Shown in pieces: positions 1-11,441 of a DNA stretch of 64,000 nucleotides (within the stretch, counting starts at the first letter, position 1; each line of letters starts with the position of its first letter). This stretch comes from Azolla caroliniana (Eukaryota > Polypodiophyta), in contig JBHGNT010000022.1 of NCBI GenBank assembly GCA_043228905.1, positions 6,448,001 to 6,512,000 on the forward strand, in the 5' to 3' direction. Below the pieces are notes generated by a model. The model searched no databases. It was not told where the DNA came from and saw only the letters and a list, made by a program, of their open reading frames with translations. Made by a program: the position numbers and the translations under genes.

Positions 1-963
1 GGTCTTGAGTCTTTCTGATCAGTGTGATGGAGTACATATATACATATATATAGATGTATGTATGTACGTACATGACCACACTGTCGACCGACCTCTTTGG
101 ATATTGTCCAAATTTTATTCAACTAACTTTGGAGGATCTCTTTGTGTAAGTTGGGAATTGTGATTATATATGTAATGATGATGATGCTAGAACAGCCATC
201 CATCCATCGATTGTATATGTAAAGCTTTAGTTTAACGCCTATTCCTAGTCGCTTTTAACTATCTACGTCCTACATCCCCATGTGCACGGCATCACCCTCC
301 ATTCAACACGTGGCAAAATCACATGGTTGGGCGCCCTCCCCCCATCTTCCGACTTCTTGTTTCCTAGACTTGGGTAATGCTCAACAAGCTTGAACCTTGC
401 ATTTTGATTCTAGAATCATGGATCCATCGTTTGAGTGGTTGTGGTTATTTTAATCTCGACCTCGACTCTATAGAGAGCATGTCACGAATGATCCAAATAT
501 TGGGATGTAGGGCCAAACAATCATGAAAAGCTGTCTTCTTTTAATAGAAGGGAACTTGAGCATACCAAAGATCACTTGGAGTCACCATTTCAAGGAAGCC
601 AAAACTCCAAGAACGTTAGTTCTTTTATTTTGTTCTTTCTCTTAGGTTCTAGTGAGAAAAAGACATCTCTTGGAGAGTATGGGGAGACTAGTATATAAGA
701 CAGAAGGGAACTTTGGGCTCTAAAATATTTTGGATGCATACTTGGTTTGTCTTAGGTTGTAAGTATGAATTGTTACTCTTCTTTGTCATTTTTCTTGTTG
801 CTCAAGCAATGGACATCAATAAGCTTATAGCCCGACTTTGTTATATCCTTATTTTGTTGGTTCCTTTTTAGTCACACATTTAAACGAGGTGGGATGAGAC
901 TTGAAGGAAATTCTCTCAAGGCTTAGTATAATTTAATTGTTGCAATTGACGAAATCTTCCGCA
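1..963. other. AT-rich intergenic DNA, no gene seen
   Basis: I see no coding region, RNA gene or complete mobile element here. The stretch is AT-rich with short alternating purine-pyrimidine tracts near the left edge. It contrasts in base composition with the GC-rich elements further right. Confidence 0.5.
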
Positions 964-1177
964 TAAAAAAGGCTTTATGAGATTGTTGTTGCTCAAGGAA
1001 GTTGTTTTATGTAGGATAGTCTATATTTGACGAATTAAAAAGGTTTTATTACATTGTTGTTGCTCAAGGAAGTTGTTCTTCATAGGATATAGTATATTTG
1101 AGGAATAAAAAAGGTTGTATGACATTGTTTTTGTTCAAGGACTTTGTTCTTCATAGGATATAGTATATTTGACAAAG
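964..1177. repeat. Three tandem units of about 70 bp
   Basis: Three consecutive diverged copies of a roughly 70-bp unit, each opening with AAAAAGGYTKTAT and running through 'attgttgttgctcaagga' and 'aggatatagtatatttga'. They start near 966, 1037 and 1107. No coding sense is evident. This looks like a small local tandem duplication. Confidence 0.7.
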
Positions 1178-1384
1178 CAACATAACGGAAACTAAAAATT
1201 CAATTTAGAGAACTTTATCGGGGAAAATGGTTTTAGTCTATAGGAGATGAAGTTGCTGATCTATTTGTACTTCAGCTTTAGTTTTGAAGAAAGACCCCGA
1301 TGATGATATGATAACAATGCTATGAATGGTTGAAGTTGGAAAGCTTGTAGATAAACCAATTCTGTTTGAAACAAAAAATTGCAT

Positions 1385-2700
1385 ACTCCTTGAATGCAAC
1401 AATAAATATAATACAAAGAATAATTTATAAAATATTGACCTCATAATTGAAGATTAACATCAAGCAATAATTCTATTATATTCCTTGCCAAATTCTTATG
1501 TTCATACTTTCATAATACAATGATGTATGAACTTCATAATCTTAGCTTGGATGAGACTAAGATAACCTTGCATTCCAAATATTTGAAGAAAAAGGTATTT
1601 GAAAGTACGAGTGAAGGTTTCAACAAGATTTTGATCCCTTCAATAATGGAGATAGATCCGGATCGAAATCTTGAACAAAGTCAAGAAAGAATAAATGCTT
1701 TCACTATTACAATAAGAGGCATCCTAACAAAGTTTTTCTAGGGTGTAAAATTGGCAGAAAGAAGGTTGTGACTTCAAATGCAATAATAGCACAAGGCGTA
1801 CAGAATGCCAAATTTCAGAAAGTTTCCAACCATGACTCAAAAAATGAATAGGTTCTTCACTTAATTCATTGTGTCTCCCTACGAATGATTGGGTTGTTAC
1901 ATATAAAGCCTTGGAAGGCAATGTTTTTGTTAGGAAATAACAAAGCGTCCAAGGTCATAGATATATAGACAATAGGCATCAATATGTATGATGAAATATC
2001 GAGGTCATTAGTGGGTGGTAAGAATGTTCTAGAATTGAAGAACTTGATATGGTTGGCCACAAGTGCAAGGCTAAAGCTGGAGCCATACAAGTCTTAAGAG
2101 GTGCTCTTGTTGAAATGAGATGGAATAACGGTAATGATATCTCCATATTAACAAGGAAGAAATTATAGGGGTTGCAAATATCACCATCAACCTCTAATTC
2201 AAACGACACAAATTATGGTCTGTTTATTGTTAACATATATACGAGAGGGTCTAACTAAGCAAACAAGAATTATTACACGTTGAGTAGAAGATAGAAAAAA
2301 TAGACTTCTATAAATGCTATACAGAGTGAAGTTCAATATATTGCCAATATTTAGACAAAGAGCAAGGTTCTTCTTAGGCTACACACACTAGAGATGGTGC
2401 CACACACATGTTAATCTTTGTTATTGACTTGTTGAGGAAGGGTTAGGTGTTTATATTAAAAAACAATAAGGCCTTTGTCAAGTTCAAACAATAGAAAACC
2501 TGGATTGAGAAGCAAAACTACAAAGCTAATAAAACACGTGAGAATTAACACTGCCTTGGAGTTCCATTACCAGGTTGCCAACAAAACACGGTATGAGTTG
2601 ATTCAATATCAAGGATAGTTTCTCGTTTCAAAGGACTATGTAGAAAAGAAATATTTAAACTTCATGAAAGTTGTACATATAAAATATAAATTTTAGAGAG
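1385..2700 (+). pseudogene. Decayed Copia gag-pol relict (Copia-F)
   Basis: Heavily decayed Ty1/Copia coding sequence with many stops and frame changes. Around 1440-1600 the translation resembles a Copia Gag (UBN2-type): 'HQAIILLYSLPNSY' followed by 'MYELHNLSLDETK'. Around 1951-2090 it resembles the segment after protease: 'IGINMYDEISRSL' and 'LELKNLIWLATSARL'. From about 2360 to 2600 it resembles the start of the integrase core, with 'FILKNNKAFVKFKQ' and 'TWIEKQNYKANKTREN' in the expected order. No LTR, primer site or target duplication was found, so the ends are approximate. The order of pieces fits one ancient element in plus orientation. The family is clear; the details are by-eye similarity. 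Confidence 0.55.
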
Positions 2701-3954
2701 GTCAACATTGAAACTTGATACCTTTGAACCATGAAGCAATTTAAATACCAACAAGGTGGAATAAAGAATAAATTAGACACAAATACTTATAATCCAAGAT
2801 AAAACATGTATGCCAAGTTGTGGCGCATGCTTCACGTAGTGTGCTCTAAGCAAGAAAACATACTTAAAGTTGATCGTATGGGAAACCCTAGATAAGGTTC
2901 TCACTATAAGGTGTCGAAACAATGGAAAACAAAAGTAAACAAGTAATGTATAGAAGTTTTATGTAATAATATTGATTTATCCTTTTTTTTTCCAAAAAAA
3001 ACCCTCCATTAGTATTAAAGAAGTCAATATACAAAATAGTCCACTATTACAATGATTTTGCAACATATTTTAGTAGAAAACTCTGGAACAGTCATGTAGC
3101 TTCAGCAATCCGGTCACCTTTAACATCAATATCAATCAAGCAATTACCACCAATGACCTTACCACCGATGACCTTTATTAATGGAGTCTATGCCATATAT
3201 ATTACTAAGCATTTCGTCCTGCTCCCAATGTTCACCAAAAATACCACCGTTAGAAATCCCTGCAATCTGATCGAAACTTTGTCGATTAATTCCTATGGTT
3301 GGTGTCGATGAATTATGAGGCATGTCCCCTCTTGAATTACATTCACAATTTTTGAATAACCATTGTTGCCACAAAAATCAGAAGACCACTAAATAGTTTG
3401 TTTGCTAGGATCTTCAAAAAAGCCCCATTTCATCATCCACATGAAGATTCTATTTCATACTCATAGTTGAGATGAATCATATGAATTTTCCATAATAACC
3501 AAATTGTCGATGACTTTTGCCTTACTTCAAAGCAATTAAACACTTTATAACCTCTTTTTGGTTAGCATATCCTACATTTACAACATTCCATGAAGCTGTA
3601 TCTTGGTAAGTAGACACTCCCTCGAGCTCTTTTCAAGTCCACTTAATAACAACCTTTGATAAGGACCATAAAATTATGTGGTGAACCATGTATTTACTCA
3701 TCATTCCTTCATATTTTGAAGCAATTTGCTACTATCATATGACATTCCACATCTCCCATAACCCATGCTAAAAGGATTCAATAACTACTCATTTCTTCAA
3801 CAAGCGCTATTATTTCCTCGAAGAGAGAAAGCATAATCTTGTATTGCATATTGAAACAGATTGTTCACAACTTCTACACTTTGAATAAATGCGGTGCAAC
3901 CATGCTGACGATTCCCATCAAACTCAACTACCTCTAATAACAAAATAATAACAA
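2701..3954. other. AT-rich stretch, possible further Copia debris
   Basis: The first 150 bases may continue the Copia relict, but I cannot place them with confidence. A T-rich then A-rich tract sits near 2980-3000. No open frame here looks like a known protein, and no structured RNA was recognised. Confidence 0.35.
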
Positions 3955-4790
3955 AATATGCTTCCATCCCCACACCATCTTCACTCATCCTTGTCTCAAA
4001 ACAAAAATATGCTTCATTCAATCCGCATCAACCATCTCACTGATTACCACCAAAGTCCTCATCTCCTCATGATATGCTTCGGCCCCCGCACCATCATCAC
4101 TCATCCTCTTCTCATGGCAATATGCTTCACCCTACCGCCATCATCAGTCATCCTAATGAGAAATATAAACCTGCTTCGATTACCAGCAACATCATTATTG
4201 ACGACACAATAAATGAGTTAAAAAAATTCCTCACCTACTCATGATAATATGCTTCAATTCCCACCCTATCATCACTTATCCTAATGAAAAATAGAAAATT
4301 AGCTTCCTCAAATGGTGGCTCCTCAAGAAAATATGCTTCTCACTCATCTTTATCTCAAAACAAAAAACCACTTCATTCAGTCTACATCAAACATATCGCC
4401 GATTACCACCAAGGGCCTGTAAAAAACAACAACAAAATGAGTCTAAAAGATTTCCACATCTCCTCGTGATATGCTTCAGTCGCCGCACCATCATCACTCA
4501 TCCTCTCCTCATGGAAATATGCTTCAATCCCCACCGCCATCATCAATCATCGTAATGAAAAATAAAACCTGCTTCATTCAATCCACATCAACCATCTCGC
4601 CGACCATCTCTCCATGTCGTTGATTACCAACGAAATCTTGTATGTACAACACAATAAATGAGTTTAAAAACAACTTCTCACGTACCCATGGAAATCTGCT
4701 TCAGCTCCCACACCATCATCACTCATCCTGATTTGAAAACAGAAAACTCAACTTCCTCAAGGCCACATCAACCATCTCGTTGTCATCGAA
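3955..4790. repeat. Degenerate tandem repeat field
   Basis: Irregular diverged repeats built on 'atatgcttc', 'cccacaccatcatcactcat' and 'catcaaccatctc'. Copies of the 'tgcttc' block recur near 3959, 4009, 4074, 4121, 4249, 4333, 4470, 4518, 4570 and 4690. A longer unit, 'cttcattcaatcc' plus 'catcaaccatctc', recurs near 4009, 4367 and 4570. Short open frames inside (for example 3958-4212) are by-products of the repeats. Confidence 0.6.
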
Positions 4791-4824
4791 TATCACCAAT
4801 AGCTTAAACCTACAGATGCAAACA

Positions 4825-6757
4825 TGAATGCACTCTTTCCTCTCCTTTACTCAGCCTCAGTGCTCGACAGAGCCACTGTTGGCTGCTTTTTGCTGCTCCA
4901 TGCAACAACCACGCTACCAAGAGAAAAAATGTAACCGGAGGTGGATCGGCGATCCGATGCATCACAAGCCTAGTTGGCATCAGTATTATAGACTAGCTTC
5001 CCAACTATACCATGTCGGTATAACAGTCCCCGGTCCTTTGTGCTGCTCACATATCACAATAGTTGATGCGCGCACTGAAGGTGCTCCACGGTCGGCTTTT
5101 GCATAAATTGTCTGATCACTCCGACTGGATAACTGATGTTGGGTCAGGTGATCGTTAAGTATATAAGGCTTAAGACAATTTTTCGAAACCTTTTCTCATC
5201 ACAGGCTGGGCCAGAGTCAGGACGTAGCTCCAGGTTACGGTTCAGGGATGTGGAGATTGGTTGACATTCCGTCATGCAAAACTTGTACAACATATTCAGC
5301 ACATAGTGTCTTTGTGAGAGAAATATGCCATCGGGGGTCCGGATCACCTCGATCCCAAGAAAATAATGAAGGTTCCCCAGTTCCTTCATTTCAAATGCGT
5401 CCGACAACTGGAACTTCACTCTGCCAATTTCCTCCAGTCCGGGTTCGGTGATGACGAAATCATCAACATATAGCAGGATACAAACCAGACCGTTCGGACC
5501 TTTCCGGATGAACAATGATGAGTCGGACTTTGAGGCCGCAAACCCCATCTTACGCAACCGGTGTGTGATCTTTGCATTCCAAGCTCGGGTAGCTTGCTTC
5601 AGACCGTAAAGCGACTTCTTGAGTCGGCATACTGCCAACTTGTTCATCTCCGATTGGAAACCGGGGGGTTGGATCATATAGATCCGTTCTTCAATGTCAC
5701 CTTGAAGAAACACATTCTTCATGTCCATTTGGTGAAGATGCCATCCCCTTGCCGCATCAACAACTAGTACCACACCAACCGTCGTCATCTTCGCTACTGG
5801 AGCGAAGGTCTCGTCGTAGTCGACTCCATGGGTCTGTGCATATCCCTTGGCCACTAACCGGGCCTTGTATTGGTTGACCGAGCCTTCTGCATTGTACTTC
5901 ACCTTATATACCCATTTGCAACCGATCGTTTTACACTGTCGGGGAGGGTAAACTAGGTCCCATGTGTCGTTGGCATCAAGTGCCCGCATTTCTTCCTCCA
6001 TAGTAGCACGCCAATTTGCCTCTTTTGCTGCTTCTACGTAGCTCTCTGGCTCACGCACTTCCGCTACCTTACTCATGTATGCATAGTGATATGCCATGTA
6101 CTCATTGTATCCATACCTCTGGACGGGGTTCTTCTGGCGGATTGAGCGGCGTAACTTTTTGTTAGTCGGTTTGAGGCCCTTTCTTGGCCGATTCAGACTT
6201 CCTTTCTGAGGATCCGCCTTCTTCCTTTCCGGGGTCAGATTTGCTCTGATCCGACCCTTCACTACCGGTATCGTATTCCGACATCTTCTTCTTCCCCTTC
6301 TCTTTGCACGTGAACCGTCTCCTCAGTTCCTTGCGCGGGGAGAGCACAACAAAGTCTCCACTACTCGCTGGTTCTTCATCTGACTGGTCATCTCGACTCA
6401 ACCGCTCATATGACCCACTTAGCCGAAATGAGATTGAACTCTCATCTAGAGTACCGACACCTTCATCTTGTTCTTGAACCTCTCCGGGTTCACTAGCCTC
6501 ATCGTCCGGAATCGGGTCTTCGTCGGGAGTTGGAGTCGGTAGGGAGTACCATGATGCCGACTCATCAAACTCAACATCTCGACTTACTCGTACCTGTTTA
6601 GTCCGGGGGTTATAACACTTATACCCCTTCTGTTCATGCAAGTAGTCGAGGAGTATGCACTTCTTCGATTTCAGATCGAGCTTCCTCTGCTTCTCATCCG
6701 GTACATGCACATATGCTATGCTACAGAGGAGTCTCAACCCTCACGCTCTGATACCAT
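4825..6757 (-). pseudogene. Copia-A' minus-strand copy, internally deleted
   Basis: Defective Ty1/Copia element read leftwards. From the right it shows the last bases of an LTR, a Met-tRNA primer site (6741-6756) and a few leader bases. It then jumps directly into the integrase C-terminal region ('VHVPDEKQRKLDLKSKK'), an acidic linker and reverse transcriptase (frame 5144-6262, with 'KWVYKVKYNAEG', 'VDMKNVFLQGD'-like sequence and 'LLYVDDFVI'). RNase H continues with frame changes and stops to about 4825 ('[16 protein letters not shown]'). Gag, protease and the integrase core are missing, and so is the left LTR. It is a close relative of the plus-strand Copia-A at 6780-11440. Confidence 0.8.
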
Positions 6758-6779
6758 GTAAAGGCTAGTAGTGAGTGTT

Positions 6780-7036
6780 AGCCGCTCGTATGAGCATTGA
6801 AGTACATAGTACTTTTGTCAGTCCTTTTGAGGACTTGTATAAATAGTGTTGTTTAGCACGTTGTATAATAAGAAAAAAATACAGTGTTATTTTTGGGAAT
6901 AGAGTTTATGTTCTGCTCTCTCTGTCTCTCCCGTGTATGCTAAATACTCTCAAACTTCCATTGAACCTGTGTTTTTATTCTCTGTTGCTACCCGGCTAAA
7001 CCAGTTTTGTCAAGCTTCCACACGCTAACTTTTACA
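6780..7036 (+). repeat. Copia-A 5' LTR, truncated
   Basis: Matches the right half of the complete Copia-A LTR at 10984-11440. Shared blocks include 'aaggacttgtataaatagtg' (TATA region), 'gctctccc...tctctcccg' and the terminal 'cttttaca'. The left part of the LTR is missing and is replaced near 6758-6780 by the terminus of an inverted copy. Confidence 0.75.
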
Positions 7037-7052
7037 TGGTATCAGAGCGTGA
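7037..7052 (+). other. Copia-A primer binding site (initiator Met-tRNA type)
   Basis: TGGTATCAGAGCGTGA starts directly after the LTR end TACA. This is the usual plant Copia minus-strand primer site, complementary to the 3' end of initiator tRNA-Met. Confidence 0.9.
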
Positions 7053-7104
7053 GGGTTGAGACTCCTCTGTAGCCGACAAATGCTTCTGAAGACAAACCTT
7101 AACA

Positions 7105-8550
7105 CCCTGTGATGAACAGTAGAGAACCGAGATGGACAGAGGTATGGCAAGTTCACTTCCCACAGAAAAGCTCGACCGGTGCAACTAACTCTATGCATCC
7201 TGGTCATATAAAATGCACCAGTACCTGCTGGGGCATGGATATTGGAGCTATGTGGAAGGAACCAACAAGGTAGCACCGGAGCCGGCACACAAAGACTTCC
7301 CGGCATGGGAGCAAGGAGCGAGCCGAGTATTGTAGTGCCTCATGTCCGGTGTGCACGATCAGATGCTCGAGTACATCAAGGACGCAAAAACGCCAAAGGA
7401 GGCCAGGGAAAATCTACGGAAGGTTTTCGCTGCAAGTACCATAGCCCATAAGTTGCAGCTCCGGCAAGAGCTAAACAACATCCGGCTAAGAGATATGTCA
7501 GTTACGAACTACACCACTAAGATTAAGGCGATCTGCGATACACTCGGATCCATCGACGTAACGGTGGAAGAAGACAAGATGGTTCAGATCTGTCTTGGTG
7601 GTCTTGAACAACGGTACGAGCCAATCCGGATGGCATTTTGCACCCGGGAGAAGCCACCATCCTTCTTCGACTTACAATCAATGTTGATGGTCGAAGAAAA
7701 CCATGCGAGCGGGTCGAGGACCACTCAATCGGACAACCATATGCTGCTATTCACGGAGGCGGATTGGCCCCGAGGGCGTGGAAGACGAGGTGGGTCGGCA
7801 CACAATGGAGGCGGACGATAAGAGCAGAACCGAAGGCACAGAAATGGTGCCGACAGTAGTTCCGGACCATCCACAAGCAGGGGGAGTCAAGTCGGAGCCG
7901 GAAACTGGTAGTCGAAAACCGACATGGAATGCTCGTATTGTGGCAAGAAAGGTCACACAAAGAGCGAGTGCTGGAAGAAGCGTGCCGATTCGGATAAATC
8001 CGGATCCGGCAAGGCCGGACAAGGGAATTGGCAAAGCTCACACTACGCTGAAGGATCGGAAGGATCCGAAAAGGGGCATGCCTTCGTGATGAAGCACAAG
8101 GCGAACTCGATGAAGAAGACTACTTCCGGATCGGAGGAAGTGTGGTATGTTGATTTCAGAGCGTCAAACCACACGACAAGCCACAAAGAGTGGTTCTCCT
8201 TTTTGGAGAAACCGGAACAACCGGGAGTTGTCGAAACCGGAGACGACACTCCTCGTCCAATTGTGCACATCGGAGAAGTCCCTTTAAGCCATGTCGAACA
8301 AAGGGGGAAGCTGATGAATGTTCTACATGTCCCGACAATCACAAAGAACCTGGTGTCAGTCGGACAAATCATCGACCAGGGAATGTAGGTGTGGTTTATG
8401 CACCTCAGGTGCTTCATCGAGGAAGATGGCCGGATAATCGTGCAAGGGCATAGAGAAGGGAGGATGTTCATCCTCAACACAAATGACGTCGGCACCATCA
8501 TGTTTGCCAAAGAAAAGAAGATTGAATCAGACATCGATCTCTAGCACAAG
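7105..8550 (+). pseudogene. Copia-A gag, zinc knuckle and protease, decayed
   Basis: Gag-protease portion of Copia-A split over several frames. The longest clean piece (7342-7821) is a UBN2-type Gag domain ('LRQELNNIRLRDMSVTNYTT', 'KMVQICLGGLEQRYEP'). A frame change leads to 7924-8388 with a CCHC knuckle 'CSYCGKKGHTKSEC' and the protease region. The protease motif reads 'WYVDFRASNH' where family members have D-S-G-A, so the catalytic Ser-Gly are replaced and the enzyme should be dead. The GAG-pre-integrase segment follows with internal stops. Non-coding as it stands. Confidence 0.8.
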
Positions 8551-9790
8551 CAGATCGGCCATGTCCACTACTAGAGGCTGAGGCGAAGAACATGTTGGAG
8601 GAGAAGAGCATGCCCAAATTCTACTGGGTTGAGGCGGTCCAGACGGACGTCTACATCCAAAACCAGATCGGGGACAAGATGTCAGCACATGAGTTGTATT
8701 TCGTGCGGAAGACGAATTTGAGACACCTTTAGATATTCAGTAGCATAGCATATGTGCATGTACCGGATGAGAAGCAGAGGAAGCTCGATCCGAAATCGGA
8801 GAAGTGCATACTCCTCGACTACTCGCATGAACAGAAGGGGTATAAGTGTTATAACCCCCGGACTAAACAAGTATGAGTAAGTCGAGATGTTGAGTTTGAT
8901 GAGTCGGCATCATGGTACTCCCTACCGACTCCAACTCCCGACGAAGACCCGATTCCGGACGATGAGGCTAGTGAACCCGGAGAGGTTCAAGAACAAGATG
9001 AAGGTGTCGGTACTCTAGATGAGAGTTCAATCTCATTTCGGCTAAGTGGGTTGTATGAGCGGCTGAGTCGAGATGACCAGTCACATGCTGGGTTGCAGTA
9101 CTTTATGACGGATGTTAGATGACCACAACCGGACCTTGAGGAACATGTGTGCATATGATCCAGCCCCCCAGATTTCACTCCAGAATGAACACATTGGTTG
9201 TTTGCCGATTGAACAAGTCCCTATACGGACTCAAGCAAGCCCCACGAGCATGGAACGCAAAAATCACGTAGAGACTGCATCGAATGGGGTTTGCGCCATC
9301 GAAATCATACTCTTCACTCTTCATCAAGTAGGGTCGGAATTGGTCAGTAAGCATTTTGCTCTATGTGGATGATCTAGTCATCGCCGGCGCCGACCTGGAA
9401 GAAATCGACTGAGTCAAGTCTGAACTCGTGGCATCATTTGAAATGAAGGATCTCAGGGACCTTCATTACTTCATTGGGATCGAGGTGATCTGCAACCTGG
9501 AAGGCATACTGATCAGTCAACATCATTATGTATTGACTATGCTCTTCAAATTCGGTATGACAGGATGCAAGTCCGTCCCAACTCCTCTAGACCAAAATGT
9601 CAAGCTTTGCCAATGGTCGGGAGCAACATGCGATGCAACACGGTTCCGGAAAATTGTCGGGAGCCTTATCTATCTAGTGATCACTCGACCGGACCTCAGT
9701 TATCCGGTTGGACTGATAAGTCAATTTATGTCGCAGCCGACCATCGAACATCTGCATTGTGTGCATCAGATAATGTGATATGTCAACGGC
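8551..9790 (+). pseudogene. Copia-A integrase/RT remnants with two large deletions
   Basis: After a 'HKQIGHVHY' remnant of the integrase zinc finger the sequence jumps near 8575 to the end of integrase ('LEEKSMPKFYWVEAV', 'YVHVPDEKQRKLDPKSEK'). The catalytic core with its Asp residues is absent. A second jump near 9085 joins the acidic linker ('RLSRDDQS') to the middle of reverse transcriptase, so the RT N-terminus is also lost. The remaining RT sequence is shuffled over frames and includes 'LYVDDLVIAG' near 9360-9390. Compared with the minus-strand copy, the missing pieces are roughly 170 and 150 residues by eye. Confidence 0.75.
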
Positions 9791-10327
9791 ACTAAGAATC
9801 TGGTGTTGTTGTATCGGGCCGGTATAACAAGACAACTTGTTGGCTATATGGATGTCGATTGGGCCGAAAACGTCGGCGACTGCAGGTCAACATCCGGATT
9901 CGCATTTTCACTTGGAAGTGCCACGGTCACCTGGAGCAACAAAAAGCAGCCGACAGCCGCACCATCGAGCATCGAGGCTGAGTATAGAGGCGCGGTTGTC
10001 ACAACATGCGAAGCCATTTGGGTTAAACAATTATTAAAGGATCTACAGGTGGAGGTGTCCGATCCGATGACGATCTACTGCAACAACCTCAACAATATCC
10101 AACTAGCGAAGAACCCCGTCTTCCACACTCGAAGAATGCAGATTGAGGTGCATTACTATTTTGTCCGAGAGCGAGTCCTCTCTAGTGAAATAGAACTAGT
10201 GTATGTTCTGACAGATCTACAGACTACTGACATCTTCACAACCTCTCGGCTTGGACAAGTTGTGGCACTTTTCGGGCATGCTTGGTCTCCAGCACCTCGA
10301 TATGCCAATCTTGAGGGGGAGAGATGA
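9428..10327 (+). pseudogene. Copia-A RT C-terminus and RNase H
   Basis: Best preserved part of Copia-A pol. The frame 9428-9778 carries 'FEMKDLRDLHYFIGIEV', 'GSLIYLVITRPDLSYPVG' and then one stop. The frame 9803-10327 carries RNase H with 'GYMDVDWAENVGDCRSTSG' and 'SSIEAEYRGAV'. The frame ends in 'RYANLEGER' and a stop whose codons overlap a purine tract. The N-terminal RT and integrase needed for function are missing upstream, so this is a fragment. Confidence 0.8.
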
Positions 10328-10974
10328 AGCCAAAAAGGAGGAGAGAGATGACGATGTCTGGAAAGCCGAATCGGATGCCGAATTCGATTTCGGGCCAACT
10401 AAAGAGGTTGGAATGTTTGGATTGGCTGAAGAAGCCAAGGATGAATGGACATGTGTAGGAAGATCGGAAAAGTGGAAACTAGTTAGATAGAAGCCGGAAC
10501 CAGAGCCAACCGAGTCAAGGGATGGAAAAGCCGACAAGGGCAAGAGAGGCGGTAGGGTCGAAAAGGACAAAGCTAACCGAACGAAGGCCAAGACCAAGAC
10601 ATGGGCAGATGTGGTCAAGGGCCTGAAGGAGGATGAATCGGAGACAGGTGATCCGGCCAAGAACCAGAACAAATCGGAGATTCCCGACTCTGTCAGGAAT
10701 TTGGTTTAAAAGAGCCAAGGCAGTTGATGGCTAAGTGGACAAGGAGGCAATCGAAGACCACGTCGACATGGAGGAGCCGACGGGTCGAGGGGCGCCAACA
10801 CTGCAACTGTGACAAAGCTGACTTGGCCGAAGGAGGAGACGAGTTGATCGAGAAGGTCAAGGTGTGTGGGACCGAATGGGTCGAGGAGCGCGAGCAAGAC
10901 ATAGGGACGCCAAAAGATGCTGACAAAAGGGATCAGCAAAAACAAACACAGTGATCCGCCCTCAAGTTGAGCTT
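10328..10974 (+). other. Extra segment between RNase H and 3' LTR of Copia-A
   Basis: About 650 bases lie between the pol stop and the real polypurine tract, far more than is usual for Copia. In the plus strand they encode a charged, unrecognised sequence: 10326-10490 and on to about 10709, with 'FDFGPTKEVGMFG', 'KTKTWADVVKGLKED' and one intervening stop. A purine tract resembling a PPT (10312-10324) precedes the segment and the functional-looking PPT (10975-10983) follows it. It could be an extra 3' reading frame or captured sequence. Confidence 0.55.
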
Positions 10975-10983
10975 GAGGGGGAG
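10975..10983 (+). other. Copia-A polypurine tract
   Basis: GAGGGGGAG lies immediately upstream of the 3' LTR start TGTTGACA, in the expected place for plus-strand priming. Confidence 0.8.
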
Positions 10984-11440
10984 TGTTGACAAGCTCAACC
11001 GGATCTAGATTGGCTGAATAAGCCTAAGCCGGATTGGAGTCCAGAACGAAGAACCGAATCAGTGTCTGTATCGGTATCCGGAACCAAGAGCCAGATCGTA
11101 ATTCGGATCGTATTGTAACCAGTAGGTCGTTAGAGACCTACAACCCTAGCCTAGTACATAGGCATATTTTTTGGAGTCTCTGTCTGATGCTCTGTACAAG
11201 CATTAAAGTACTCGTCAGTACTTTAGTCAATCCTTTAAGGACTTGTATAAATAGTGTTGTAAAGCACAGTTGAATATATAGAGTCTTTTGAGTAATTTGA
11301 AATTGAGTTATAGTTTTGCTCTCCCCTTTGTCTCTCCCGCTTATTGTGTATATTGAAGCTCTCCATTAAACCTTCATCCATGTATTCTATTGTTATCCAG
11401 TAGAGCCGGTTTTATCGACGCTTTCGCACTCACTTTTACA
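10984..11440 (+). repeat. Copia-A 3' LTR, complete
   Basis: 457 bp, from TGTTGACAAGC to CACTTTTACA. It has a TATA-like 'cttgtataaatagtgttg' near 11240 and a T/C-rich leader. Its right half matches the partial LTR at 6780-7036. The next base pairs belong to the target duplication of Gypsy-1, so Gypsy-1 landed at the very end of this LTR. Confidence 0.85.
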
Positions 11441-11441
11441 C

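Larger units (their letters stand above)
6721..7073. repeat. Inverted repeat with 40-bp perfect arms
   Basis: Bases 6721-6760 are the exact reverse complement of about 7034-7073. Each arm carries the end of an LTR, the Met-tRNA primer site and the start of the leader. The roughly 270-bp spacer is mostly the plus-strand Copia-A LTR fragment. The structure marks the head-to-head fusion of two Copia-A copies. Confidence 0.85.

Noticed and set aside
3797-4469. Short open frames in the 4-kb repeat field
   Set aside because: They are made of degenerate tandem repeats and have no similarity to proteins I know.
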